Of a stretch of 64,000 bases of DNA, positions 12,400 through 25,700 are shown piece by piece; the first letter of the stretch is position 1, and each line of letters starts with the position of its first letter. The position numbers were made by a program, and so were the translations under genes. The notes below the pieces were generated by a model. It saw only the letters and a program-made list of their open reading frames with translations, searched no databases and had not been told where the DNA came from. The DNA comes from Phoronis australis (Eukaryota; Phoronida; Phoronidae): assembly GCA_002633005.1 (NCBI GenBank), contig NMRA01000115.1, positions 668,899-732,898 of the forward strand. Reading direction: 5' to 3'.

Positions 12400-15300
12400 A
12401 CATAAATTTTCCGCAATACAGACAAAGCGTCGTAAATGTTCTTTCAGTGTCTTGTAATTCCATCTAGAGATATTGTTACTTGGCGAAATGAAATTCGAAT
12501 GCATTAACCATGTCGTTCATGAGTTAGCTTGTTAGCCAATTGCATAACAGATGGACACAAAATTTACACATCAACGTGTCGAGATGTAATGTTGTCTGTG
12601 GTCAACTGTCATCATTTGCTTTGTGGAGATGTGGCTCCATGAAACTTTGAGAGATTACTCTGAAATTTGGTGTAGATAAGGCTGTTGGCCTTGTCGGGTT
12701 TATCGTGTGCTTCTTAATTCAACTTACTTTGAAATTGTTCTTTTATGGATCATTCCTCACTTTCATGTCGACTGACCGGTTGATCAAGTTCATCATCAAT
12801 GCTTTATGAGGATTACTTTGTTGTTAGCGTCATCGTCGTCATGGACATCTTGTGTCATGCTCATTGTCAGGTGACAATATTGACTTTGTTAGTTTTAGGG
12901 CCGGTTTCATGTCTGCAATGTCGTCAATATTTACACCTTCATGATCACTGTATTTCTGGCAGCATTGCCGGTGGCGTGCCATTACCAGCAGTGATGCTGT
13001 GCTCTTCGAGGTCATCCTCTGCATTGTCGTTAGTATAGTCTTCATACACCCCTTTCACTTTCTCAAGTGTTGCTTTAGTCTGCGCAAAGGTGGGTCGCAG
13101 GATTTTCCATCATTTTGCAAGAAATATTTTCAGCTGCTTCAATATACAATATGTTGATGTTTCCTGCATGAAATCGACACCAAGGTAATACTGTACTGAG
13201 TATTTAATTGAATCCCACTATTTACAAAATAAATAAAAATTTCAACTTATATCTATACAGTGCGAAAACAGATATCAAAACATAGTTGCTGATATACTGG
13301 TAGGAACATTTGTCAACATTTGTTAGCTTCATTAAGGCCAGTCACCAGCGAGTGAAGAGTGGAGATCATACATACATACATACTGACAATAAAACTAGCA
13401 TTAAGTTGGATCCAACCGGACCAAGATTTCATACACGTATGACGAAACTGAATGGTAGAGACTATTAGTCATTTACTGGGGTCCGTCATTTTGAGAACCA
13501 ATTTCCTCCATTATTTATTGGGCATCACTTCTTAAAATCCGGAGCCCCTATGACTTGCCGCGCCAAATGCATGTACTAATACAACCATATCACTAAACTT
13601 TATCCAAGTTACTAGATGTGAAAACCTGACTTATGGATGTCTCCCTTAAGTGAGTTACTGTATAATTTCATAACCCCCAACACGGCCTCTTTTCAATCTC
13701 CCAACATTCTAGCCTCTAGAGTGCCTTGGCCACTTAACCCCTGGCCTGTCACATGACTGGGGGATCCTTTTTGCTAATGCAAGGCACACTAGTGTGATTA
13801 CGTTTCACTTAGAATGCATGGTGATATCTTGCCAAAACACACGATTTTGCTTTTCGTGCAAGAACCTTGTTCAGCAGAACCCAGCTCACTTGCATAGCTA
13901 CCTTAAGAGTTCCCTGCAGCATTTGTTATTGCATAGTGAATGTACGATAATATGAAAATATACATATGTCCCCTGAATACAGAATGTTTGTTGCATTTTG
14001 TGACAAAAACTATTAGTACCTTGCTAGTCAAGAAAACTAATCTATACGTACCGGAGAATAAGACTCGTTACCAGTAAACACATACAAACAAACACACACA
14101 TGCACTCCTGTGCATGATCAAACAAGGTAAGAATCACAATTTGAAGGCATTTCAGGTCAATTTGGTATATTTTACTTAACCAGATAGTTTCAACTTTTTT
14201 TACTTATCTTTCATGAAAACAAACCTGTCAATTCTTCAAACCAGAAGTTGAACACTGTAAGCAAGTTCCACAAAGCAAACAACAGGTGTCCCAGCTGCTG
14301 AATAGTTATCATAAGTTTTATAATACTCGGTTCTAGTATCATTGCTCAAGTCAAACAGCAAATATAGAGGAACTGGCATTGAAAATGGGAAAGCTTCACG
14401 ACAAGTCAGAATGCATAAGTGAGAATTCAGCTGACTTAGATCAGCTGACATGTTTGGAACGTGCAGCACACTTCTGCTTTGAGGAATTGCTAGTTTATTC
14501 ATTTTACAGAAATCCATTAAAAATTCAAAATGTTTGTTCACTAATTAAAATTGCCAAACTGACCAGATGCACCTTCAAAAAGGTTACGCTTCCCTTTGAC
14601 ATCTTTTATTGCTGAAGTTATTTTTGTGGGGTGGGGTACGATTCAGTCTTACAGGCACTTCTGTCATCTTTGTTTCACCTGAGCATTGGTTCTTGCAGCT
14701 TTTCTAAGTTAAATCCTAATACCTACGTTGACTAATTTTCATTGATGAAACTGAATGGCTCACTATATGTTGTGGTTATATTAACATTTCCATTTCCATT
14801 CAAACACTACTGCCCAGGTACAAATTCCCAACCAGGCTCTGTTTGCCCACATGGCAAAAATGTTGCTTCAAATGTGTTAAATGCGTACAATATGCTACAA
14901 ACAAAATATCAGGATCATGTGTTTTCATAGAACAGGATCCTGTTTCATGAAACTATTCTTGTTTTCACAACTAAAGAAGATTCTGTAACTGTCTTGATTC
15001 ATCATAACTTAAAATTATATTTTATTTCAATACTGGGCAATAGTCGTATGTAACGTGCCCTTACTTTGAAAATTAGTTTGATACCTGTCATTCAGTGGAG
15101 AAAACTGGTTCTCAAAATGCGGGCACGTTACGTCCGATTATTACCAAACACTCAACAGCACATCATCTGTTCCTTCTGAAACATAGACCCTGAGATGTCA
15201 TATTTTACACTAACTTCTACTATCCACTGAATAATCTCTAGAGAATTGAACAATTCCCAATCATGTGCAACAAAAGCAGCCTAGCCATACCACCAACAGA

Positions 15301-16074
15301 GGGACATCAATAAATACACCACACTTCCCCATTCACTAGAATAAACCGACTAAGGAGAACCGTTATTTCATTGATACAAGTCAACTCACACTTCACAATC
15401 AAATCAATCTCACCACACCATTGAACTCCATCTAAACTCCCACTGATTGAAAACTCCCACTGATTGAAAATTTCAAATTCTCAAAACATGTGAATTCTTT
15501 TTTCCAGACGTTCTTACGAAATGTTTAGCTTCAATCATAATTCAATTTCAATAAACCAAATCTGGGCTAAATGCTATGAAAACTTATGATACTGAAATGT
15601 TAACTAATAGAAAAACGTATATGACGGTGATGTTAAATTATTAAGCTGATGTTTTCAAAATGAAACAAAAATAGTGAAACCATTCACCAAAAAAAGCTTC
15701 TAGATTTTAAAGTCATTTCAGAAAGAGACCCCTGGAAATCCACTGAAAAACAGACAGGGAAACTAACCCATCAAATGAAACCCAAACGCTTTCATATTTC
15801 TCTATTTCACACATACGATATGCACAACAGAAAATCTAATTTGAGCAACTTAAAAAAACAACTCCCAACAGAAAAACATAACTCTGGAATTTGTACTACG
15901 GTCAAAAACCGGAATCCTGCAGCGTTGATAAGCAGTCGTACCCCTGGGCGAGATACCCTTATTAACAATGGTATGAGATCAAGAGTTTGAGGTATACTAT
16001 TTAAGTCCTGTGCCGTGTTCCCTGTAACAGCATTTTCCTTTTGAGAAAGAGATCATCGACTTGTGCAAGGCAAA
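12400..16074. other. Convergent intergenic region and probable ATAD2 3' UTR
   Basis: No protein gene is recognised. The HADHB transcript should end near the left edge, and the ATAD2 transcript (minus strand) should extend leftward from 16074. Several TTTATT motifs (AATAAA on the minus strand) occur, for example near 13514, 14493 and 15020, but none can be preferred. The sequence is AT-rich and largely non-repetitive. Confidence 0.4.
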
Positions 16075-16644
16075 TTACAGACAGAAGGCGCTGGCTGTTT
16101 GCTCGAGATCCTGAAAGTAACCAACAAGAGCTCAATACAATTTACAGTTGCAAGCAACAGTAAAAACAACATGAACATGAACACGAAAATGAATATTGAT
16201 GAAGATAAAAATAGACATGCCACACATTTATGCCTAATTTAATTGCATATTATCGGAATTACCACTAGTAACTGAATTTTATCAAAAACCTGCTCCACCC
16301 ATAAATCACTTTTTCTGTGCGAGAAATGGTTGCCTTTGCCCACAGACCACAAACTATAACCCCGTTTACAAAATGGTGTTAGCACATGAGTGCATATTAA
16401 CACCGGAGCGTATGTTTACGTATGGTATTTTTGCCACATCAACGCAAATACACTCAAGTATAAAGCTACAATCAGGTGTATAATTAGTATTACACCATCT
16501 CCAGAGGTCCTGTAAATGTAAATTTACACACATTACATATAACTATTTCTGTGATCTCATCTCTTCTTAAACCAACACAACTTCCCTTTAAACGCCCAAA
16601 TGTCCTCTGTTGTCATACATGGTTTGATATGGGATATTATTGAA

Positions 16645-16715
<71 letters not shown>

Positions 16716-19700
16716 TGAAACTTCCACGGCTTTTCGTGCCAAGGTTTTAATGTATGCATGCACCATCTCTAAGAGGTGCAACAGTCATATGCATAACTTC
16801 ATCAAGACAATTCAATTTTTTGATTCTCTTTTTGCAAAAGTTCGCTGTTCACGTTGAACGCTGAATTTCCAAAAGTCATCGCATCATGAACGCGACCCGG
16901 CCAAGCCATCTCGTGTTTATATCGTTCATATACAATCAGAGTCAGTAATCACACATCAAACACTAGAGCCATGTTGTTGGCACAAAAATTGTGATTAACA
17001 TTTCGAACACGATTGTTGATATGCGACTTCCATTGGTACCACTACCAGACCGCCGCAATAAGGAAATCCCCAAGGTGATAAGGCCTTATGAAAATTTTGT
17101 GCAGAATGACCTATCGAGTAATCAGCTGTGATTGAGCTGATTTCATGTAATGCATTGAGACCAGAAAAACATGTGCTTTCGTAACTTCGCCAGGTCACCA
17201 ACAGCGTAATTACCAAATCCTGTAAGCATCCATTACCACTTGCCTCTAACCTGACGTGTGGTTTACTTATTGGTTTGTTATACATTGGAGTAATACTTGG
17301 CAAAATGAGTAGACCCATAGACCTTTTGAACGGGATCTGCCATTAGGCAAGTTTCAAACCACCTTTCATGTTTGAACTTTTAATTTTGCCACCAATCCAT
17401 CGATCGTTCGTAATATATCCATACTGGCCACTTGTGAGGTAATTACGAAAGCAATCCTATGGGGATCGATACCCGAGCCTCAGAACTACACAGATACAAG
17501 GCAATTGTTCTAGAATGATCTTCTCTTTACTTATCAAACGTTGCTTGTGTCGACTGCTCTTGTTTTTCATTTCCTACATACAAATGCGATGTAAATTTAC
17601 TTTTACACCGGGTGTAGATTGGCATATGGTATATATTTATGTATGGGTGTAAAAGTGCTGCATATAAACAGGTCTTATGACAAACAAAATGAAGCACTTG
17701 GGTGGTACTTGAAGTCTACGAACACACCAATCTGCCATTCAGCTGACAGACGTTCAAAATCCTTTAACGTAACCAATCTCAGGCACGTGTAATAGCGAAA
17801 ATAGCCAAACAAATTCAGCCTTGGAGATTTTGTTAAAACTAGCCTCTTTTAGAAAAATGGCATGTACAGAGCAATGCATGGTACCCGTTTGGATACCTGG
17901 AGTGGTTAAAAAGGTCGGTGGTAATGATATCCAGCCAAGAAGTCTCATCTGGGCAGTTTGCCACACAAATCATATTATAAGGAAAATATCTGTTGATAGT
18001 ATGCTGGAAAAGCAAAACATTTGGCAAATATATGCCCTGAACTGAAAGATACCTTTCATAGATACACTACCCAAGGAAATGAGCTTACCTTAACCAATTG
18101 TGTCTTTTCCTGCTCTCTCCTGTGATGGTATATACAGTGGCCGAAGCTACTATACAATCGCTCCAGCTGATCAATACTGGCATTTCTTGTCTTCACCACA
18201 ACTCGATCCAAGATGGTCACTAGACGAGATCGAAGTTTGTCCGTATCACAATTGATCGGGGACACCGCCGTGGCTTGCGGCTGCTCACCCCCAGTAAACA
18301 CAGAGCTCAGTCTACTGGCAAAGCCGCGCACCGGTGTTTGCTCACGCACCGGTGTCTGCTCACGCACAGGCGTGACCTCTCGCTCAAGATTAGGTGTGCT
18401 TGAGCAGCGCTGGTGCTCACCAGACATGCAAGTCACGTCCTCTCCCTGGTCCCTATTCATTCGCTCAACGTCCACGTCCTCATCGTCACCCGCACCACTC
18501 TCATCGCCGCTCTCCGCATTCGCCGCCACAGAAGCACGAGGCCGCTTGCGCCGACGGCTGCCGAACCACAAGCCTCTGCGCCGCGGCTTCTTTTTTGGCG
18601 TTGCCTCACGATTTACTTCCTTCTCGTGACTAGACACGTTCTTCTCCTTCTTTGCCTGTGTGCCATTCACTGTTGGAGTTGTAGACACCTCGATACCACG
18701 CACTCGTCGGCTGTAGCGCACAGCATTGTCTGGGATTGGAGGTGGCACGTGATGCCCTGCTGCCCCTGAGTGATTGTTCGTGGTGCCATCTAACATTGCA
18801 TTCGTATAGATAAAGTCAGGCGCAGACTTCCGTGGTGTTTCACCTAGAAATAAATCAGGCCTGTATTATTGAATGGTATTCACACACTTGATGTAAGATA
18901 AAAATGTAATTAACGAAAAATACTACCACATACTTTTTTTTCTGGGCTCAGGGTCTAATCTCTCAACTCGAGACTAAGAACGTAACCAATCATAATAGTG
19001 CATGATTCGAGTAAAAACCTGCAAGTTTCAAGCTTTTAAGCAGAACTAATTTTAAACTAGAAGAATAAAGTAGGAACTGTGAGGGCAAAAGTAGGTCAAG
19101 AACACGGAGTAGTTTTTGTCCAGTGATGCTCATCCCGTACAAGTCGACAGTACAGCACACATACGCTGCTGCAAACAAGCATATCAGTTCTCTACTTGAT
19201 GGTGATTATGTGGCATAAGCAACAGTCATTTCAGGTTCCACGGTTTTAGAAAACAATAGACGTGACCACAACATATACTTAGTGACCTTTCAAAGAAGTA
19301 GGCAAAAGGGAAATAACAACACACCTATCGAGCTAATCGACTCGCGTGAATTTCAGAATAAGGAAGTCAAAACAGTGACTGTATTTTTGTCTTAGACTAA
19401 GTCAACTAAATGCAGGAGGCCAGAACGAGGCTATCTGAAAACTTTACCATGACTTACTCTTGAGGCTTAGGAGGCAGTGTGGCCTGGTTGATAAGTGCCT
19501 GCTTTCTTTACTCGAGGTCGTGGGTTCGAGTCCCACCATGTCACACTGCTAAACCCTTGAGCCAGGTTTCTAGCTCCTCAGCTCGGTTTTAACCACATAT
19601 TAATAAAGCATAAAAAAAGTATTTCCAGGTGATCAGTGCAATGCGCCCACATGCGAGGCCTGCGCACGACTGGTACAACGTGTATCAGACCGCCTGCAAT

Positions 19701-22700
19701 TATTTGTTATTTTTTTTATACTCTTGAGGCACATTCTCTCTCAGAAACTGAAGTTGATATCAGAACTTAATAAACTCAATTATTTTGTACCACCCATTAT
19801 CTACATTCAAAATTCACATACAAACAGCTTGTCACAAGTATTACTGGCGCCAACACTTAACCACACCTTTCCAGATTTTCTATGCTAATGTTATTCAGTA
19901 ATTAATTGGACATACCACGGCGTTTCCTTGATTCAACTATTTCCTTGCACATCTGTTCAAAGTCAGGGTCGAGTTCGTTGTCTATGATGGCGGCTGCCGT
20001 ATCTTTAAGAGCGCAAGCACGATGACGGATAGCACGACCTTTAGACAAACACGTGAAAAATACTAACTCTGGGAGTAAAAGTGGGCACTTTTCCAACAGG
20101 TGTCACTCGTGACCTAGCAGGAGCAAGCGCACAATGTACATGGCCCTGAGATACATCCTGAACATTTTAACACTAGCACACACTGCATATAGTTGCGTTC
20201 AATATGGCTACTAGGTTTCATTAAACTTAACTGCCAACCATACCAATAAAGAGTGAAATTATCCAGCTTAGCAACATTATCTGTTTCAACAGATGTACTT
20301 CAATCAATGGCCAACCATTCTGCACCAATAATGTACTGTCATCACGTTCCTCATTTCAGCAGGGCAATACGCCCATCTAGAGATGGGGGTCATTCCCCTT
20401 GCAAAAGAGGCCCTAATCACCTATGCATTGAACTTTTTGAAAAATAATTGACTTTTAACTTAGACTACTTACCACATGAAACTTATCTCAACTTACTCAA
20501 AGTTTTGTGGGTTTGGGAAGAACTGTTATTACAAGAAACCAAGTTTAACCAAGCGGGAAATTTCATGCGTCATGTCAGTTCCTATCAACTCCAGAAATCA
20601 TTTCCAGTCCGATCAACAAACTAAGGCGGATAAGCAATATCTTTGTTATTAAGCATTTTCTGGTGAAAACTACGCAAAACATTCTGTAATCAGTAAAACA
20701 ATTCAGATCAAATTAAACTAATCACAGGAGCAATAGTTTCCATGCAGACTTCTGACAAATGAAACCACCAGCATTTCTCTCCAATCTGTAGAGTATTAGT
20801 GGTTGCTCTGTCGCTTTCTTACCAGTCGCATCCTTGGCTGGATTATACTCCAACGCGTTTTCACTGATCTTCTGTATATCTGTCATGAACTCCGCCACTG
20901 ACTGGTACCGGTGTTCATCAATGTTGGACATCATCGTGCCCAGGTCCATAGGTTCATTGATGATATCATAGTAGTCGGGGGCCTGGAATGAAACACAGGT
21001 AACTTTAGGGCCTCCGTTCTGTGCAATGCTGGGGCTTGGGCCCAGTATTCAATCCCCATTCAAATATTAAGAGCAAGCAAAAAATTGTCTAGTAACTGAG
21101 AACAAGCTAGGAAAGAATTTGGGACTGCACACTTGGTTGTACATGTTTCCTGTGTTTCGACATTTAATGTAGCTTTGCATGACATGATACAAAATCCATG
21201 GGAGTAGAAACAATAAGTGCACAGTACTGTGCTATAATCTGTTTTATTATTACAAAAATCTACATTGACTACAGCAAGTCTTATCCAAAATGTGCCCACA
21301 TACATGTACATGGGCCCATAAAAATATCTGAATCACCATGATATAAGAGTGACATCAGAAGTCCAACTCACATCCTCGGCATCTACGGGCTTGGTGAAGA
21401 TATTGAACTTGCGGTCGCGTGCCAGCTTGTTGAGCACACTGCGCAGGAAGAGGCGCAGCTCTCGCAATGTTCCCTCTTCCTGCTTCCACAGCTTTTGTGA
21501 CTCCAGCTCCGTAAGTTTGCGCGGCTGGGCTGGAGGGGCTCGTGGTAACACCTCAAGGGCGTGCACTGAAAAGATGCCACCCGATTGATATCACCCCTTA
21601 CCCGTGGCTTTACAGACAATAAAAGAGTGGATCGATGGCTAAAGATTTTTGTTTGTAACACAAATTAAGTCTACTAAGCAATGCTAAATTACTAAAATAT
21701 GATTAGTTAACTCTGATCACAACTGCTGCAGTAGCCTTTAAAATTTTCAGCCGAAATCAGATAAAACTTTTTCAGCAGATATTTTCGTCAAATATTGTGG
21801 AATTTTTCTTTGAACTCGACAGCAAATCGTTCACTATCTTGTTCTAAAACAAGAAACACAAATCCACTTACCTTTCTTCTTCTTGTCAGTGGGTGGTTTC
21901 AGAGACTGATTCAGCAGGAGATCAGAGAAGTATTCTCGACGCTCGCGGTCAGTTGGTCGACATACAGTGAACACCTCTCCAGCTGAGGTAGAGAACAGCT
22001 CCCGCACACGTTCCGGCAGGTGGGCATGGTCCGTGTCACAGGTAGCCAATAGGAGCAGTGGTGACGTAGGATCGAGATCATTGAGCATGGTGAGGAAGGT
22101 GGCGCGCAATGTGTCGCCAATGACGTCCCACCAGGAGCTTATGTGGGGCACATAGATGACGCTGGGGCACGTGCGACGGGCCTCGCGGAATACCTTGAAC
22201 AGATTATTAAGTCAAAATAATCACTAAATAGACATTGTAGGAATACATGTCTAAAATCCACTTTTGTCTTAGTTCTGCCAGTAGCTAACAGAATCTCCCA
22301 CAATCTAAAAATGGAAATTCACATCAAGTCCTGAGAACATTGCTAATGAACAATTCCTAGAAAATCGAGAGCGGTGACACTTATTAACCCCCCGTTCCCA
22401 CTTGATGACCCCCACATTCGAGCAATAAATGCAAGAAAAATTTGAGATTAAGAGTAAAAAGTTGAATGTATAAGTGCTGGGGACATCTAGTGTAAAATAG
22501 TATTAGACCGTTCGTCACGTAAGCAATTATGTAGTCAAGCATAGAATAATACACGTCTTTTGAGTTGGCACCAAAGTACAATACAAAACAACGGAGATGA
22601 CTGGATAACGTGAGTATTACCTGAGCACACGATTCCTCGGGAGTCTTAGCGCTAACTGCAAACAGTGCAGGGAGGTCGAGCACATGCACAGGGAACATCT

Positions 22701-25700
22701 CTAGGTAGTGTAGGAGGGCAGGGGCCAGGTGTGTGCTCTGGCCCAGGCTGGGCTGCCCAGCAACAAGGAGGCGCGGCCGATTGGAAGATGGGGCTTGATA
22801 GGCCCCGCTGAAAATGACACTTTCACTTCAAAAAAGTGTTATCCACAAAAATGCCATCCTTTGGCATAAGACCATCTCTACAGACACACTACCACAAAAA
22901 ACTTCAAAAGCCTGAGGCATAGTGCATAGTGAGGCGTGGAAAAAGTTAAGAATGTGAATAAGAACACCATGCATAGACAAGAACTGATAATTTTTTTCTG
23001 AACTATTGAATTTCATAGTTCAGGTTCTGTTAAAAGGATACCAAACCTGGTTTTGGCCTACAAACAGATATTAAAAACACATTCCCACTCAGTTTTAAGA
23101 AACAAAATAAATTTATGCAACCTTCGACTATCCTCATAAGCTTGGAGCAAACTTTGAAAACTCCTCACAAAGTCTGCTAAACGGGCAAGTGTGACCTACG
23201 CTTTAATCGACTTAAATGACAACTGTAGGAAAGAACACCCACCGAGAACCAAAATAACAATTCTGTGACATGGAGAGTATGTGTTTTTAGTTGAATCTTG
23301 CTTTTATCACTCAAGTGTAACGCCAGTGATGGTTTAACAGGTGACGAAACGAGAATTGGTTGAAATAAAAAAGTAGGAATTAGTATCCTTTTCATTTGTA
23401 CTGTTAAAATTATGCTTTCTGTTCCATTTGGCTATGTGAAAGTAGGCATAAACATTAAGATGCGTTCCTGTTACTACCTGTGGAAGTCCATGTACGGTCT
23501 GGCTAGTGTCACGTCCGCTTGCCGACGAGAGCGACCGTTGTCAAATATGCTCGGCCCTGTGTCACCATCGCTGTACTCGTCTTCAGAAACATCCAAGTTA
23601 CAAATACCTTGACATGTAAGTAACATAAACGATCAACAGAAATGAACCAAGAAACAGTAGGCTATCATTAAACCAAAAGTCAGCAACTCACCAGCACAGA
23701 AATGGCAAATTTCAATCACTTTAAAATTTCAAGGTTCCAAGAAAAACGCGAACCTTACATTTCTTAAAAAGACACTGATAAATAACTGCATCTCTCGAGC
23801 TATCTGGAGGCCAAGAGAGAAGCAAATCACCCTGTAATCTCGTTGTCCATCAGGCACATTTTTTCCTGACATACTACTGACATTTGTAATTAGTAAACAT
23901 CCTACCTGGTCCGTCTTTGAGACCCTTGCCCTCCACCTGTTGTGCCACTACAGGGAATGTCTTCTTCAGCATCTCCACAGCCTTTGACAATGAGTTTGCC
24001 ATCAGCGGTTGTACGGTTGCGGCAAGTGCCCGCCCAGGAGCCACGACAGCACGCTGAGACGCTGGTACTATTGTGCGCATGGCACGGTGAAAGTCCCAGG
24101 CACTCACACGGATGGAGTTGGCATCTAGCTGTAGTTTGTCGTTTGATTGGTAGATCTGAGGGTAGCGCCGTTTCAGCGCATTCAATGCTGCCTCGGTGCA
24201 CAACGCTTTGATGTCAGCACCGCAGTAACCTGGTAACATGGAAGCAGAGGAATACACTCAAGCCGAACACAATAAATACTTTGGCGGGCTGTAAAAGGGT
24301 GGTGCTTAACTATAGGATGGGAATATAGGTCACCTTAAATACAATGAATGCTTTGGCAGTTTTAAAAGGGCAGCATTTAACTAGTGACTGAGTTTTCTGC
24401 ATTCTTATCTATTTCAGTATGAAAAGCACATCAAATAAAGATAACAACTTGATACAGATATAAAACAAACATTTCTTGAAGACCCCACAATCACACGATG
24501 AATAAAACTTTACTGGATGAACAAGACTCTACATTCTGCACATCAAAAATGTAGAACTTTGTTCTGTAGAAGCAAGGAGCCTATGAAATCACTAGAACGT
24601 GAATGTCTTCATGAGATATCGTCAAGCATTACATGGAAAGTACGTAATCACATTAGCTTTCCTCGTCCAGTTTAGCCCGTGTGTATCTCAGCACCACCTG
24701 CACCCACTGCGAGACTCACCCACACATTTGTCAGCTACCTCCTTTATAAAACCATCAGCAAGCTTTGGCTTCCAGTCTTTAGTGTGGATGGTCAGAATCT
24801 GCTTTCTAGCCTGAAACACAGCATTTTAAATGCACCTTCTGACAGTGGCCACTTCCAAATGTTACGTTTTCAGAAAAAAAAAAACGCTCTCTCTACCTTG
24901 AAAGTTCATATTATGGAAGCGGACTTAAAGAGTTTTCCCATTTGTTTGGCATTAAAACTACAGAATTCATATTCTGGATAAATCTGTGCACCACCACCAG
25001 TCAACTGAATTGTAGACCACTTAATGAGATAAGTGGAAACATCGCCATTCTCGTCATCCAGGGAAAATGTCTAGCGCAAATGGAGCCAGGGTTTGTATGC
25101 ATTTTGTAAAATGTCAACAGCTAAGGAATTGGTGGCAACCACGATGGAGCGGGGGAAGTTCCACCACCTAAAAACAATTTCCTCTCAGAAGGCACAAGTA
25201 GCTTTCTTTCTTATCAGGTGAGAGAGAGAGAGCCTTGGCACCATAATTCACAAACAGAATGTGACATCGTTTTTCCTCTTATAATTTTACATACAACTTT
25301 TATGGAAACAGAACATTCAATCTAAGCCATGTAGTTTAATTTCCATCATGAAATTTAATCTCCACCATGCAATTCAATCTGTCACAGAGTTCAATCTCTG
25401 TCACAATTTCCAACTAGGATTTCAATCTCCACCACAGAATTAAACTTTTCTGCTGTGGAAGTTAATCTCCGTAACAAATTCAATCACCGTACTGGAACTA
25501 GTTCTCTGTAACTGAGTTCAATCTCTGTCACAGAGTTCGATTTCTGTCACAACATTTGCACTCCGTCAGGGAATTCAATCTCCATCACAAAATTCAATAT
25601 ACAACACAGAGTGCAATTTCCCATCATGCAATGCAGTGTCCCTCAACGCCCCGACCCTTACAGTGTCCGTCAACGCCCCGCCATTAACACAATCGACTCA

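Noticed and set aside
16557-16857. Poly-Ser and poly-Leu proteins
   Set aside because: They are readings of the (CTG)22 microsatellite inside an ATAD2 intron, with no flanking domain.
18213-18769. Plus-strand frames of 79-138 codons
   Set aside because: They are antisense to the large C-terminal ATAD2 exon and reflect its composition.
19470-19545. Functional tRNA gene
   Set aside because: The T-arm and B-box are good, but five extra bases break the acceptor stem and a SINE-like tail follows.
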